Positions 47,098-57,213 of a stretch of DNA of 64,000 bases are shown one piece after another; position 1 is the stretch's first letter, and each line of letters starts with the position of its first letter. This DNA is from Zwartia panacis (GTDB taxonomy: Bacteria > Pseudomonadota > Gammaproteobacteria > Burkholderiales > Burkholderiaceae_B): positions 239,738-303,737 of the forward strand of contig NZ_JAUHHF010000004.1 of the NCBI RefSeq assembly GCF_030410395.1, written 5' to 3'. The notes below the pieces were generated by a model. That model was not told the origin of the DNA, ran no database searches, and saw nothing but the letters and a program-made list of their open reading frames with translations. Position numbers and translations under genes: made by a program.

Positions 47098-48171
47098 TCA
47101 TTGCTCGTTTTTTAACAAGGTACGACGGCGCTGCTTAACGGACTCAGCCAATGCCACGAGAACCTGGGCAGAACTATCCCAATCGATGCATCCATCCGTC
47201 ACACTCTGTCCATACACAAGCGGCTGACCGGCGATCAGGTCCTGACGACCCGCCACCAGATGACTTTCGATCATCAATCCCATGATTCTTGTCTCGCCCT
47301 GAGCGATCTGCGCGCCAACATCGGCACACACAGCGGGTTGATTCTCAGGCTTTTTATTACTGTTGGCGTGGCTGGCATCAATCATGACACGTTGCGCCAG
47401 ACCAGCCTTTGCCATTTCCTCGCAAGCCGCCTGCACACTTGCCGCATCATAATTAGGAGCCTTTCCACCACGGAGGATCACATGGCAATCCTCGTTACCC
47501 AGAGTAGAAACGATCGCGGAATGCCCCGCCTTGGTCACAGACAGAAAGTGATGAGGCTGGGAAGCCGCTTTCATGGCATCCACAGCAATGCGGACATTAC
47601 CATCGGTTCCATTTTTAAATCCCACCGGACAAGACAGGCCTGAAGCAAGCTCACGATGCACTTGGCTCTCAGTCGTGCGTGCGCCAATCGCGCCCCAGGA
47701 CACCAGATCGGCGATGTATTGGGGCGTAATCATGTCCAGAAACTCACATCCCGCGGGCAAGCCCATGGCATTGATTTCAAGCAACAGACTGCGCGCAGTG
47801 CGCAACCCTTTATTGATATTGAAACTTCCGTCGAGCTCGGGATCGTTGATCAAGCCTTTCCAGCCAACAGTCGTACGTGGCTTTTCAAAATAAACGCGCA
47901 TCACGATCTCAAGCTCGCCACTGAATCTGTCGCGCTCGGCCTTCAGTCTTTTTGCGTACTCCAGCGCAGCCTTGGTATCGTGAATCGAGCAAGGCCCGAT
48001 GACCACGACCAAACGGTCATCCATTCCGTGCAGAATACGATGAATAGACTGACGGGTTTCAAACACCAGCGATGAAACCTCGGGCGTGCAGGGATTCTCA
48101 CTCATCGCATGTGAAGGTGGCGCGAGCTCTTTGATCTCACGGATACGCAGGTCATCGGTATTATGTGGCAC
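47098..48171 (-). CDS. aroG: 3-deoxy-7-phosphoheptulonate synthase, class I
   Basis: 357 residues. First enzyme of aromatic amino-acid synthesis, joining PEP and erythrose 4-phosphate. Diagnostic segments: VVIGPCSIHD, MRVYFEKPRTTVGWKGLINDP, GLPAGCEFLDMITPQYI, SCPVGFKNGTDGN and MIDASHANSNKKP. AroG/F/H subtypes (Phe-, Tyr- or Trp-sensitive) cannot be told apart here; the symbol is by length and general similarity. Its stop is one base from the start of the D-lactate-dehydrogenase-like gene, which is presumably fortuitous packing. Confidence 0.93.
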   Translation of the reverse strand: MPHNTDDLRIREIKELAPPSHAMSENPCTPEVSSLVFETRQSIHRILHGMDDRLVVVIGPCSIHDTKAALEYAKRLKAERDRFSGELEIVMRVYFEKPRTTVGWKGLINDPELDGSFNINKGLRTARSLLLEINAMGLPAGCEFLDMITPQYIADLVSWGAIGARTTESQVHRELASGLSCPVGFKNGTDGNVRIAVDAMKAASQPHHFLSVTKAGHSAIVSTLGNEDCHVILRGGKAPNYDAASVQAACEEMAKAGLAQRVMIDASHANSNKKPENQPAVCADVGAQIAQGETRIMGLMIESHLVAGRQDLIAGQPLVYGQSVTDGCIDWDSSAQVLVALAESVKQRRRTLLKNEQ

Positions 48172-48238
48172 AACTCACTCCTGAAACAGATAGCTTTTGA
48201 AATTAAAAATTTGATCGAAGCAACAATGCAGTCCGGCG

Positions 48239-49696
48239 TCAGGCCGTACCGCCCACAGTCAAGCCTTCCATCTTGATCGTGGGCATACCCACTCCGACAG
48301 GAACGCTTTGCCCTTCTTTACCGCAAGTGCCAACACCGCTGTCGAGCTTCATATTGTTCCCAATCATACTGACACGGTTCATGGCCTCTGGACCACTGCC
48401 AATCAAGGTCGCGCCCTTGATTGGGTATGTGATGCGGCCGTTCTCAATCATGTAGGCCTCGGAGGCGGAGAACACAAATTTCCCGCTCGTGATGTCAACC
48501 TGGCCGCCGCCAAAGTTCGCGGCATAAATACCTTTTTTTACGGACGAAATCATTTCCTCCGGCTCTTCGGTACCCGACAACATGAACGTGTTGGTCATGC
48601 GAGGCATGGGCAAATGAGCAAAAGACTCACGACGTCCGTTCCCAGTGATGGCGGTCTTCATGAGGCGGGCATTGAGCGTATCTTGCATGTACCCCTTCAA
48701 AATCCCGTCCTCAATCAGCACATTGCGTTGTGTGGGATTGCCCTCGTCGTCCACGTTCAAAGAACCACGGCGCCCTTCAATCGTCCCATCGTCCACAACA
48801 GTGACGCCTTTAGAGGCGACTCGCTGACCAACCTTACCAGAAAACACGCTTGAACCTTTGCGGTTAAAGTCACCTTCGAGTCCATGCCCGACCGCTTCAT
48901 GCAACAAGATGCCGGGCCAGCCCGCGGCAAGGACTACCGTCATCTCTCCGGCGGGTGCAGGACGCGCGTCAAGATTGACCATCGCCTCATGCACAGCGAG
49001 ATCAACATAGTGCCTGAGTGTTTCGTCGGAAAAATACTCCAGTCCGGATCGACCACCACCACCCGAATGACCTGTTTCCCTGCGACCGTTGCGTTCGACT
49101 ACAACCGACAAAGACAAGCGCACCAAGGGACGAACATCAGCCGTCAATCTACCGTCGCTCCCCGCGATCATCACCACGTCGTATTCCATCCCGAGGCTCG
49201 CCATCACTTGCTTGACATGCGTGTCCTTGGCTCGCGCCATTTTTTCGACTCGCTCCAGCAGGCCTACTTTTTCAGGCGCAGTCATTGTTGAAAGCGGATC
49301 AACTGGCAGGTAAAGGCTTAAATTGCGTTCGGATTTTGTGCCCTGAACGCGTGATTTGCCGGCACCTTGACGAGCGATACTGCGCACAGCATGCGCAGAC
49401 GAAAGTAAAGCGTCCGCAGACAACGTGTCGGAATAGGCAAAAGCCGTTTTTTCACCCGCCACCGCCCGCACACCTACACCCTGAGAAATCGAAAAACTGC
49501 CCGTCTTGACGATTCCTTCTTCGAGACTCCAGCCCTCGCTGCGGGTATATTGAAAATACAGATCGGCATAATCGACCTTGTGCGTAAAAATCTCACCGAG
49601 CGCTCGATTCAGGTCGGTTTCGTCCAAGCCCCAAGGATCCAGCAGCAGACTCTTGGCTGTGGACAATGATGAAATAGCAGGATCAATCAGTTTCAT
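48239..49696 (-). CDS. tldD: metalloprotease TldD
   Basis: 485 residues. Zinc protease that works with TldE/PmbA in peptide-antibiotic maturation and antitoxin degradation. The HExxxH motif is HEAVGHGLE (HEAVGH) near the centre; [18 protein letters not shown] and SGEEPEEMI-like ([20 protein letters not shown]) follow, with [21 protein letters not shown] at the end. Its ATG overlaps the end of the amidase gene by four bases. No pmbA in the window. Confidence 0.95.
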   Translation of the reverse strand: MKLIDPAISSLSTAKSLLLDPWGLDETDLNRALGEIFTHKVDYADLYFQYTRSEGWSLEEGIVKTGSFSISQGVGVRAVAGEKTAFAYSDTLSADALLSSAHAVRSIARQGAGKSRVQGTKSERNLSLYLPVDPLSTMTAPEKVGLLERVEKMARAKDTHVKQVMASLGMEYDVVMIAGSDGRLTADVRPLVRLSLSVVVERNGRRETGHSGGGGRSGLEYFSDETLRHYVDLAVHEAMVNLDARPAPAGEMTVVLAAGWPGILLHEAVGHGLEGDFNRKGSSVFSGKVGQRVASKGVTVVDDGTIEGRRGSLNVDDEGNPTQRNVLIEDGILKGYMQDTLNARLMKTAITGNGRRESFAHLPMPRMTNTFMLSGTEEPEEMISSVKKGIYAANFGGGQVDITSGKFVFSASEAYMIENGRITYPIKGATLIGSGPEAMNRVSMIGNNMKLDSGVGTCGKEGQSVPVGVGMPTIKMEGLTVGGTA

Positions 49697-50553
49697 TTAT
49701 CAGCAAAAATTTTTCGGTGTGAAAGTGCAGGCAGGGATTGCCGAACTTCCTGTAAACGACCAGGCTCTATGGTACCGCTTACGATCCCCTCATGCTCGGG
49801 TAATACCTCCAGGATATCCCCCCAGGGGTCAATCAACATCGAATGCCCCCAAGTCCGACGGCCATTTTCATGATGGCCGCCCTGAGCCGGAGCCAAAACA
49901 TAGCACTGGTTCTCGATCGCTCTGGCGCGCAGCAAGATCTCCCAATGTGCCTGCCCTGTCGTATAGGTGAAGGCCGAGGGCACCAAAATCAAGTCAACCT
50001 GACCCATCGCCCGATATAACTCAGGAAATCTCAGGTCATAACAGATCGATAATCCTAAAGTGATTTCGGGTGTTTCTAAACGGACAATTTTTTGTCCCGC
50101 CAAAATTGCGCGCGATTCATCGTAACTCTCATTACCCCGAGCAAAATTAAATAAATGTATTTTGTCGTAACGGGCAATTTGTTCCCCATTTGGCGTATAC
50201 ACAAGTTGAGTATTAAATACGCGGCCTTGATCGGGAGAGATCAGCGGAATACTGCCGGCAGACAAATAGATGTGATGTCGAATAGCCGCCTCTGATAAAA
50301 AATCTTGAATTGGTCCAGTGCCTTTAGTTTCCGCCACTGATAATTTATCCGTTTCAAGTCGTCCCATTAAGCAGAAATATTCCGGCAAAACAACAAGACG
50401 CGCACCTTGGCTTGCCGCACGTTCGATCAAAATGGAAGCAGTTTTAAGGTTTTGTGCAACCGATGCGGCCGAAACCATCTGAATCCCAGCGACTTTGAGC
50501 GGTGCGGCCAAGCAGGTCAGCGGCAGAGTTGCGGATTGCGCAGATATATTCAT
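49693..50553 (-). CDS. carbon-nitrogen hydrolase, Nit2/deaminated-glutathione-amidase-like
   Basis: 286 residues from ATG 50553 (GGAA seven bases upstream); an ATG at 50565 has no ribosome-binding site. Nitrilase-superfamily Glu-Lys-Cys triad: Glu in [11 protein letters not shown], Lys in [12 protein letters not shown], Cys in [15 protein letters not shown]. Homologues (Nit1/YbeM) repair glutathione deaminated by transaminases. The overlap with tldD is 4 bases. In related genomes a large yhdP (DUF3971) gene usually precedes this pair, but here the preceding region is A+T-rich and gene-free. Confidence 0.9.
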   Translation of the reverse strand: MNISAQSATLPLTCLAAPLKVAGIQMVSAASVAQNLKTASILIERAASQGARLVVLPEYFCLMGRLETDKLSVAETKGTGPIQDFLSEAAIRHHIYLSAGSIPLISPDQGRVFNTQLVYTPNGEQIARYDKIHLFNFARGNESYDESRAILAGQKIVRLETPEITLGLSICYDLRFPELYRAMGQVDLILVPSAFTYTTGQAHWEILLRARAIENQCYVLAPAQGGHHENGRRTWGHSMLIDPWGDILEVLPEHEGIVSGTIEPGRLQEVRQSLPALSHRKIFADK

Positions 50554-50867
50554 ATTGATTTCCATTTTTATATTTAATTATTCTTAATGATATCAAGCTG
50601 TAAAGTTAAATATGATTATTAAATATCATTTAATATGATTGAAGATTCAGCAGATTTAAATAAAAATTTTAATTTATAATTTTTCAGTCAAAATTTTCGT
50701 TGATCTAGTCGTATTAATAATCGTGGTGACAATCATGAATAGTAGAAATAGTCATAATTAATATCGAGATTAACATGTACAGAATCCAGACGATTTAGTA
50801 AAGTTAAAACATATTAAAAACACTATAAATTTTGCTTTAAATTTTTACTTCAAATAAAGGCAGGGAT
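50554..50867. promoter_or_regulatory. extremely A+T-rich regulatory region before hns
   Basis: No gene in these 314 bases. The region is strikingly A+T-rich (10 G/C in the 60 bases 50581-50640) and has overlapping inverted elements such as ATGAT...ATCAT...ATGAT at 50612-50639, and a repeated TAAAGTTAAA (near 50600 and 50800). A TATAAA at 50824-50829 could be the -10 of the hns promoter. H-NS prefers such DNA, so the tract is a plausible site for H-NS autoregulation. Confidence 0.5.
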
Positions 50868-51230
50868 ATGTCTCGTCAAAACTACGCAAGCCAGCAAGCA
50901 AAAATTCAGAAAGAAATCGAACGCCTGAATAAACAGGCTCAACTTTTGCAAAGCAAGCAGCGCAAACCCGTCATTTCTGGCATTTTGCGTTCAATGAAAG
51001 AATACGGAATCACTCCGGATGAAATCGCTGCAGCTTACGGGAAAACCGGCTCAAAAATTCGCAAAATCAGCGTTGAAAAGTCAGCTAAAGTGTCCGTTAC
51101 CAAAAAATCTGTCGCCCCTAAATATCGTCATCCAGTAACATCCGCGACATGGACTGGCCGGGGCAAAGCTCCCCTTTGGATCATAGAAGCCGAAAAAAAT
51201 GGTCAAACACGTCAGCAATTCTTGATATGA
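50868..51230 (+). CDS. H-NS family nucleoid-associated protein
   Basis: 120 residues. N-terminal helical oligomerisation part (ASQQAKIQKEIERLNKQAQLLQSKQR), a basic linker, and the C-terminal DNA-binding motif in KYRHPVTSATWTGRGKAPLWI, i.e. W-(T/S)GRG-xxPxWI, as in Bv3F/BpH3. It silences A+T-rich genes. The A+T-rich region directly in front of it is a likely self-target. It ends in a strong terminator (51252-51285). Confidence 0.93.
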   Translation: MSRQNYASQQAKIQKEIERLNKQAQLLQSKQRKPVISGILRSMKEYGITPDEIAAAYGKTGSKIRKISVEKSAKVSVTKKSVAPKYRHPVTSATWTGRGKAPLWIIEAEKNGQTRQQFLI

Positions 51231-51251
51231 TTATTTTCAATTAATAACAAC

Positions 51252-51285
51252 AAACAAAAGGCCGAGATTACTCGGCCTTTTGTTT
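51252..51285. terminator. perfect hairpin terminator after hns
   Basis: AAACAAAAGGCCGAG-ATTA-CTCGGCCTTTTGTTT: 15 perfect base pairs with a T-rich 3' arm. Also able to terminate the convergent Bug gene at 51305. Confidence 0.85.
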
Positions 51286-51304
51286 AAAAATATCATTTTA
51301 AAAT

Positions 51305-52294
51305 TTAATCAATGGTAGCGCCTGAAGCACGCACTGCTTTGCCCCACTGCTCTAAATCATTATCAATGACCTTTTGAAACTCAGGCAAAGTCGTAATGAG
51401 TGTAGACGCTCCTCTCGCTCTTAACTGCTCGACAACCTTGGGATCTGCCAACACCTTATTAATCTCGGCGTGAATCTGCTGACGAAGAGGCATGGGTGTG
51501 GAGCTAGAAACAAATAAAGCAAACCAGGAGTCCAGCGCTAAGGCGGGATAGCCAGCTTCACCGAAAGTTGGCACGTCTGGCAAGGCTTCCGAGCGCCGCG
51601 AGGCCGAAGCAGCCAGAGGACGTACCGCACCGCTCTTGATTTGACCCATCACAGAAGGGGCGCTGGCATAAACACCCTGTACCTGGCCACCCATCACATC
51701 AGTTAATGCAGGTGCCACGCCTTTATAAGGGACATGGGTCGTCTTGATGTCAGCAGCCAAACCTAACATTTCATTCAGCAAGTGGTTGACCGAGCCATTT
51801 CCAGAAGAAGCGATATTGATTTTGCCAGGATTAGCCTTGGCATAAGCGACATATTCGGCAATATTTTTAACTGGCAAAGACGGGTTGACGACCAATACAA
51901 AAGGTAACGTTGCGAGCGATGCGATTGGCACCAAGTCTTTGGCCATGTCAAAAGACATTTTCTTGTAGAGCGAGGGGTTAATCGCATGAGTACCGGAATA
52001 ACTCATGAGCCATGTTGTCCCGTCACCTGGAGATTTAGCCACTGCTTCGCTACCGATATTCCCTCCAGCGCCCGGACGATTTTCCACGACGATCGTGGTG
52101 TTCCAGCGTTGGCTCAGCTCGGAAGCCATTAAACGTGCGATCGCATCAGAGGCACCACCCGCCGCCTGTGGTACGATAATTTTGATTGATTTGCCTGTTA
52201 ATTCAGCTGGGATTTGAGCAAAAGCGCTCAGCGAAAAAGAAACCGTCACTACGCTAAACGCAGCTACCAAGATTTTCTTTAAATTAATTTTCAT
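51305..52294 (-). CDS. Bug/TctC family periplasmic solute-binding protein
   Basis: 329 residues. Signal peptide ends in LSAFAQ; the mature form carries KSIKIIVPQAAGGASDAIARLMASEL, GAGGNIGSEAVAKSPGDGTTWL and HVPYKGVAPALTDVMGGQVQGVYA. Orphan: no TctA or TctB near it. It follows a TauD-family dioxygenase gene by 67 bases in the same direction and may supply or sense the dioxygenase's substrate. Confidence 0.88.
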   Translation of the reverse strand: MKINLKKILVAAFSVVTVSFSLSAFAQIPAELTGKSIKIIVPQAAGGASDAIARLMASELSQRWNTTIVVENRPGAGGNIGSEAVAKSPGDGTTWLMSYSGTHAINPSLYKKMSFDMAKDLVPIASLATLPFVLVVNPSLPVKNIAEYVAYAKANPGKINIASSGNGSVNHLLNEMLGLAADIKTTHVPYKGVAPALTDVMGGQVQGVYASAPSVMGQIKSGAVRPLAASASRRSEALPDVPTFGEAGYPALALDSWFALFVSSSTPMPLRQQIHAEINKVLADPKVVEQLRARGASTLITTLPEFQKVIDNDLEQWGKAVRASGATID

Positions 52295-52342
52295 TATTAT
52301 TCACCCGAATATTTATATATGCCAGAAAGACAATTTATTTTA

Positions 52343-52358
52343 TTCAATTGATATTGAA
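52343..52358. repeat. inverted repeat between the dioxygenase and Bug genes
   Basis: TTCAAT-TGAT-ATTGAA, perfect 6-base arms, 49 bases before the Bug ATG and just after the dioxygenase stop. Either an operator or a weak intercistronic hairpin. Confidence 0.35.
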
Positions 52359-52361
52359 CAA

Positions 52362-53198
52362 TTATTTCGGTTTATCACCTTTCAGGGTAATACGATGTAA
52401 CAAACGCTTGTGACCATGGTAATCATTAATTGGATTATGCAAAACACAGCGGTTATCCCACAACGCAATTGATCCGACCTGCCAGGCAAACCGGCAGGTG
52501 AACTCAGGCCTGACCTGATGGGCGAACAAATACTTCAACAAGGGTTCGCTTTCTTCCTCGGTCCAACCCACAAAACGCGTTGTATGACCGGGATTGATAT
52601 AAAGAGCCCGTCGACCCGTCTCGGGATGAATACGGACAACTGGATGTTCAGCACTCAGCTCCTCTCTCTCGGAGGCCTTTGCAGAATCAGCCAGCCGATC
52701 TTCTCGGGTCTTGGTGACAGCGGCCTTGGCAGAAGAGTTCACAGCATACATACCCGTCAGTGTCTCTTGCAAAGCTGGCGAAAGAGACTCAAAGGCAGCG
52801 TAGTTGCTTGAAAAAAGAGTGTCCCCACCGTAGGGCGGGATTTCACGGGCAATCAGCATCGTCGCCATGGGCGGTTCTTTCAAATACGTGGTGTCCGTAT
52901 GCCATACCCCACCGAAATTATGCTTTTCATGGGGCAATTTCAAAACAGGAATGATCAGGGGAAAATCAGGTAACCCTTTCACAAAGGGGTATTCCACTAC
53001 TTCACCAAAACGCATTGCAAAGTTTTGGAAAGTCTCACAGTCAAGCGGCTGATTGCGAAAGAAAATCACGCCATATTTCAGCCAGACTTCGCGAATCTGG
53101 GCGATTTGACTATCACTAAGATTGCCTTTCAGATCAATGCCATGTATTTCAGCACCAACAGAACCAGAAAGTGGTCGAACCTCAAGTTTTGCATTCAT
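52362..53198 (-). CDS. TauD/TfdA family Fe(II)/2-oxoglutarate dioxygenase
   Basis: 278 residues from ATG 53198; a TTG at 53249 is less likely. The metal triad is visible: His100 and Asp102 in WHTDTTY, His254 in WDNRCVLHNPINDY, and an arginine (Arg265 or Arg269) in HGHKRLLHRITLKGD for 2-oxoglutarate. Members hydroxylate taurine, 2,4-D, alkyl sulfates or aromatic ethers. Substrate not determined. The gene is divergent from pepN and lies just before an orphan Bug gene, possibly forming a two-gene unit. Confidence 0.86.
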   Translation of the reverse strand: MNAKLEVRPLSGSVGAEIHGIDLKGNLSDSQIAQIREVWLKYGVIFFRNQPLDCETFQNFAMRFGEVVEYPFVKGLPDFPLIIPVLKLPHEKHNFGGVWHTDTTYLKEPPMATMLIAREIPPYGGDTLFSSNYAAFESLSPALQETLTGMYAVNSSAKAAVTKTREDRLADSAKASEREELSAEHPVVRIHPETGRRALYINPGHTTRFVGWTEEESEPLLKYLFAHQVRPEFTCRFAWQVGSIALWDNRCVLHNPINDYHGHKRLLHRITLKGDKPK

Positions 53199-53323
53199 AG
53201 CTTTGACATATCGTGAATCAAACAAGCCCCAATGATAGGACAAAATCAAGGTTGCATAGGAGAGATTTATTCGTTTTCAGGGCTGCGCTCATACAATGCT
53301 AAAGATTCTTATTGGATAACAGC

Positions 53324-56032
53324 ATGCGTACAGAGACCGGCACAACCATTCGACGCGAAGACTATCGCCCTTTCGCTTTTCGTATCCCAACCGTTCAGCT
53401 GGAATTCGAGCTCGAGGCAGACCTGACTTGGGTGCGCGCTCAAATGATTGTCCAGCGACGGATGGATCTTCCCCGCGTCAGTGATCTCGAGCTCGACGGT
53501 GAAGATCTCGCACTGATTTCGATTCATATCAACGGTGATCTTATTGGTGCCGAAAGATACACGCTAACACCTAATACTCTCAAGATTCTGGACGTACCTG
53601 ACCACGCAGAAATCATCATTGTCAGCACATGTCAGCCCGCAAAAAATACGAGCCTCTCAGGGCTGTATGTTTCTGGCAAGAGTCTTTTCACGCAATGCGA
53701 AGCGCAGGGCTTCAGGAAAATTACCTGGTTTGCCGACCGACCCGATGTGATGTCCGTTTATCACGTTACGCTTCGCGCTGATCGCAAGCAATATCCCCTA
53801 TTGCTCTCCAATGGCAACCTGGTTCTCAAAAAGGATCTTGACGATCAGCGTCATGAGGTGCAATGGCACGACCCATTTGCAAAACCAAGTTATTTATTTG
53901 CCTTGGTCGCTGGAGAATTCGGTTGCAGAGAGCATCAGACCATGACTGCGAGCGGTCGCAAAGTTTTATTGCAGGTCTACAGCGACCCGGGTTCCGAACA
54001 TCAAACGCAATGGGCGATGGAGTCTCTCGAGCGCTCATTGCGTTGGGACGAGCAGCGTTTCGGCCTTGAGCTCGACCTTGATCGGTTCATGATTGTGGCC
54101 GCGCGGGATTTCAATATGGGCGCGATGGAAAATAAAGGCCTGAACATTTTTAATGCGGCCTATGTTCTCGCAGACCCCAACACCGCAACTGACTCGAACT
54201 ATCAAGCCATCGAAGCCGTGATTGGCCACGAGTATTTCCACAACTGGACCGGCAATCGGGTCACTTGCCGCGACTGGTTCGAACTGAGCCTTAAAGAAGG
54301 CCTCACGGTGTTTCGAGATCAAGAGTTCACCGCTGACATGATGGCTCAAGGACTGAGCGCCACTGCGGCGCAAAGCGCTCGCGCAATCAAACGCATCGAT
54401 GACGTGATCACATTGCGGGCCGCACAGTTTCCTGAAGACAGCGGTCCGATGGCACACCCTATCCGACCCCAGAGCTATCAAGAAATCGGTAACTTTTATA
54501 CGGCCACGGTCTATGAAAAGGGCGCCGAGGTGATTCGCATGATGCACACTTTGTTGGGTGAGCAAGCATTTCGCGCCGGAATGGATGAGTATTTCCGACG
54601 ACACGACGGTCAGGCTGTGACGTGCGATGATTTTGTTGACGCCATGAACTGGGCCTTGCAAAAAAAAAATCCGACCAGAGATCTCACTCAATTTAAACGC
54701 TGGTACAGCCAGGCAGGCACTCCGCGCGTAAACGCTTCACTTGCCTTTGACGCGGCGACGCAGTGTTGCACACTCACGCTCAGTCAGGAATGCGCACCAG
54801 TTGGTGTTGAAAAGCAATCGGGCATGAAAAAATTACCATTTCATATTCCGATCACAGTCGGGCTGCTTGATGAGAAAGGCCAACCACTTCCGCTCGCACT
54901 CAAAGGTCAAGATGACCAGCCTGACACCGAAAAATTACTCGAACTGACCAAGGAAACTCAAAGCTGGACTTTTGAGGGTATTTCAAAACGCCCCACCCCT
55001 TCTTTGTTGCGCAACTTTTCTGCTCCTGTCAATTTGATCTACCCCTATACCAACGAGGAACTTGCGTTGCTGTCTGCGCACGACAGCAATGCTTTTGCGC
55101 GCTGGGAGGCCGGGCAAGAGCTTGCCACCCGACAAATCCTCGCCATGGCAGCGATCTGGCGAGAAACCGGACAAACGCCGGCACCGGACCCCGTCATGAT
55201 CGACGCCTGGGGATCGATGCTCAAGGACACCGATATCGACGCTGGGTATCAAGCTCGCGCGCTGAGTATGCCTCTTGAAAAAACAGTGCTCGAACGTATG
55301 AGCGCCATGGATCCAGTCGCTGTTGCCCAAGCTCGAGTCTCTCTAAAACGTGTCATTGGCCAGCACTTCTGCAAAGAGCTTATAGCGACTTACCACCAGC
55401 AATCCACACCAGGAAAATACTCTCCCGCACCTGGACCAGCAGGCAAGCGTGCACTCAAAAATCTTGCGCTTTCCTTTCTTGTCACCGCCCACCAAAAGGA
55501 AGCGATCGAGCTTGCTTTCCAGCAGTTCAACCATGCCACAAACATGACTGACAGGATGGCTGCCTTCACTACACTCGCGCACGAAACACAAGGAGCGCGA
55601 ACAAGTGATGCCATCACGCAGTTTTATGAAAACTGGCAGCATGACCCTCTTGTTATCGACAAATGGTTTGCCGTGCAGGCGTCCTCCCCACTTGCCACAG
55701 CAAAGAGCATGACCGGCCTGATGGCGCATCCCGCCTTCAATTTGCGCAACCCCAATCGTGCCCGCTCCGTCATTTTTCAATTCTGCAGTGCGAATATGCT
55801 GGGTTTACATGCGGCTGATGGTACTGGTTATGCGTTTTGGGCAGATCAAGTCCTTGCCCTGGATACGCTCAATCCAGAGATCGCCGCCCGACTCGCACGC
55901 GCGTTTGATCACTGGTCACGTTTCATTCCGGGCGTTAAAGACCGTATGCAGCAGGAATTGCAACGCGTAGCAGCCCATCCGAACCTTTCGCGCAATACAA
56001 TGGAGATCGTTTCCAAAGCACTTGCGCTCTAA
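53324..56032 (+). CDS. pepN: aminopeptidase N
   Basis: 902 residues from ATG 53324 (TTGGAT six bases upstream). M1 zinc aminopeptidase: GAMENKGLNIFN near residue 264 for peptide N-terminus binding, and HEYFHNWTGNR-x18-E (from about residue 302) for zinc. The C-terminal DUF3458-type domains (SLAFDAATQCCTLTLSQECAP onwards) are present. It releases N-terminal amino acids in the cytoplasm. It is followed by fbp after 54 bases, on the same strand. Confidence 0.96.
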   Translation: MRTETGTTIRREDYRPFAFRIPTVQLEFELEADLTWVRAQMIVQRRMDLPRVSDLELDGEDLALISIHINGDLIGAERYTLTPNTLKILDVPDHAEIIIVSTCQPAKNTSLSGLYVSGKSLFTQCEAQGFRKITWFADRPDVMSVYHVTLRADRKQYPLLLSNGNLVLKKDLDDQRHEVQWHDPFAKPSYLFALVAGEFGCREHQTMTASGRKVLLQVYSDPGSEHQTQWAMESLERSLRWDEQRFGLELDLDRFMIVAARDFNMGAMENKGLNIFNAAYVLADPNTATDSNYQAIEAVIGHEYFHNWTGNRVTCRDWFELSLKEGLTVFRDQEFTADMMAQGLSATAAQSARAIKRIDDVITLRAAQFPEDSGPMAHPIRPQSYQEIGNFYTATVYEKGAEVIRMMHTLLGEQAFRAGMDEYFRRHDGQAVTCDDFVDAMNWALQKKNPTRDLTQFKRWYSQAGTPRVNASLAFDAATQCCTLTLSQECAPVGVEKQSGMKKLPFHIPITVGLLDEKGQPLPLALKGQDDQPDTEKLLELTKETQSWTFEGISKRPTPSLLRNFSAPVNLIYPYTNEELALLSAHDSNAFARWEAGQELATRQILAMAAIWRETGQTPAPDPVMIDAWGSMLKDTDIDAGYQARALSMPLEKTVLERMSAMDPVAVAQARVSLKRVIGQHFCKELIATYHQQSTPGKYSPAPGPAGKRALKNLALSFLVTAHQKEAIELAFQQFNHATNMTDRMAAFTTLAHETQGARTSDAITQFYENWQHDPLVIDKWFAVQASSPLATAKSMTGLMAHPAFNLRNPNRARSVIFQFCSANMLGLHAADGTGYAFWADQVLALDTLNPEIAARLARAFDHWSRFIPGVKDRMQQELQRVAAHPNLSRNTMEIVSKALAL

Positions 56033-56086
56033 GCACCTGTCACCCAAATACACTCATCTCTCACACAAACAGATCGACACCATAAA

Positions 56087-57103
56087 ATGAAACGTAAAAC
56101 ACTCACTCAATATCTCGTTGAGCAACAGCGCGCCTCACACGCCTTGAGCGCAGAAGTTCGTCTGCTGATTGAAATCGTCTCCAGAGCCTGCAAGACCATT
56201 AGTCATTCAGTCAGCAAAGGCGCACTGGGGGGAGTACTCGGCAGCCTTGAGAGCGAAAACGTTCAAGGTGAGGTGCAAAAAAAGCTGGATGTGATTTCAA
56301 ACGAAGTTCTGCTCGAGGCCAATGAGTGGGGTGGGCATCTCGCTGCGATGGCCTCCGAAGAGATGGAGACGATTCACCTGATTCCCAACCGTTATCCCAA
56401 GGGCGAATTTTTACTACTGTTCGACCCTCTGGATGGTTCGTCAAATATTGATGTGAACGTCTCGATTGGCACCATTTTTTCTGTGCTTCGCGCACCTGCC
56501 AGTGCTTCGGGTCGAGAAATCACAGAGCAAGATTTCCTTCAGCCAGGCAGCACGCAAGTCGTGGCTGGTTACGCCATTTATGGCCCCCAAACAATGCTTG
56601 TCCTGACGATTGGACAAGGTGTGGTTGGCTTCACGCTGGACCGTGAAATGGGTTCATGGATCTTGACGCACGAAAACATGACTATTCCGGCCGACACGAA
56701 AGAGTTTTCCATCAATATGTCTAACATGCGCCATTGGGCACCTCCCGTGCGTCGTTATATCGATGAATGCCTGGCCGGTAAAACGGGCGTTCGCGGCAAA
56801 GATTTCAATATGCGCTGGATCGCTGCAATGGTGGCCGATGTTCACCGTTTGATCACGCGTGGCGGTATCTTTATGTATCCGTGGGATGCGCGAGAGCCTG
56901 GCAAACCCGGAAAATTACGTTTGATGTACGAAGCCAACCCGATGAGCATGCTGGTCGAACAGGCCGGAGGTGCAGCAACAGATGGCAACCAGCGTATTCT
57001 CGATATTCAGCCCACTAGCCTGCACCAACGTGTCGGAGTCGTGTTGGGATCGAAAAACGAAGTGGAGTTGGTGACTCGCTATCATCATGAAGCGAACAAG
57101 TAA
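56087..57103 (+). CDS. fbp: fructose-1,6-bisphosphatase class 1
   Basis: 338 residues. Gluconeogenic phosphatase: metal/substrate motif [41 protein letters not shown] at the N-terminus, [34 protein letters not shown] and [29 protein letters not shown]. All catalytic acids of class 1 are visible. Ends in a perfect terminator. Confidence 0.96.
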   Translation: MKRKTLTQYLVEQQRASHALSAEVRLLIEIVSRACKTISHSVSKGALGGVLGSLESENVQGEVQKKLDVISNEVLLEANEWGGHLAAMASEEMETIHLIPNRYPKGEFLLLFDPLDGSSNIDVNVSIGTIFSVLRAPASASGREITEQDFLQPGSTQVVAGYAIYGPQTMLVLTIGQGVVGFTLDREMGSWILTHENMTIPADTKEFSINMSNMRHWAPPVRRYIDECLAGKTGVRGKDFNMRWIAAMVADVHRLITRGGIFMYPWDAREPGKPGKLRLMYEANPMSMLVEQAGGAATDGNQRILDIQPTSLHQRVGVVLGSKNEVELVTRYHHEANK

Positions 57104-57106
57104 ATA

Positions 57107-57141
57107 AAAAGCCTGCCAGAACAATCATCTGGCAGGCTTTT
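57107..57141. terminator. perfect Rho-independent terminator after fbp
   Basis: AAAAGCCTGCCAGA-ACAATCA-TCTGGCAGGCTTTT, 14 base pairs without mismatch, T-run at the end. Terminates fbp; may also act on the opposite strand after the quinone reductase gene. Confidence 0.88.
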
Positions 57142-57213
57142 AAGTGCTAGGTTACCTAAAAAGCAAGGTTCCCAAAGAACGCAAGATTCCCTAAAGTCTC
57201 AGAGCGAATCTCA

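Noticed and set aside
48308..48853. 181-codon plus-strand open frame opposite tldD
   Set aside because: Antisense shadow; sequence has no domain signature.
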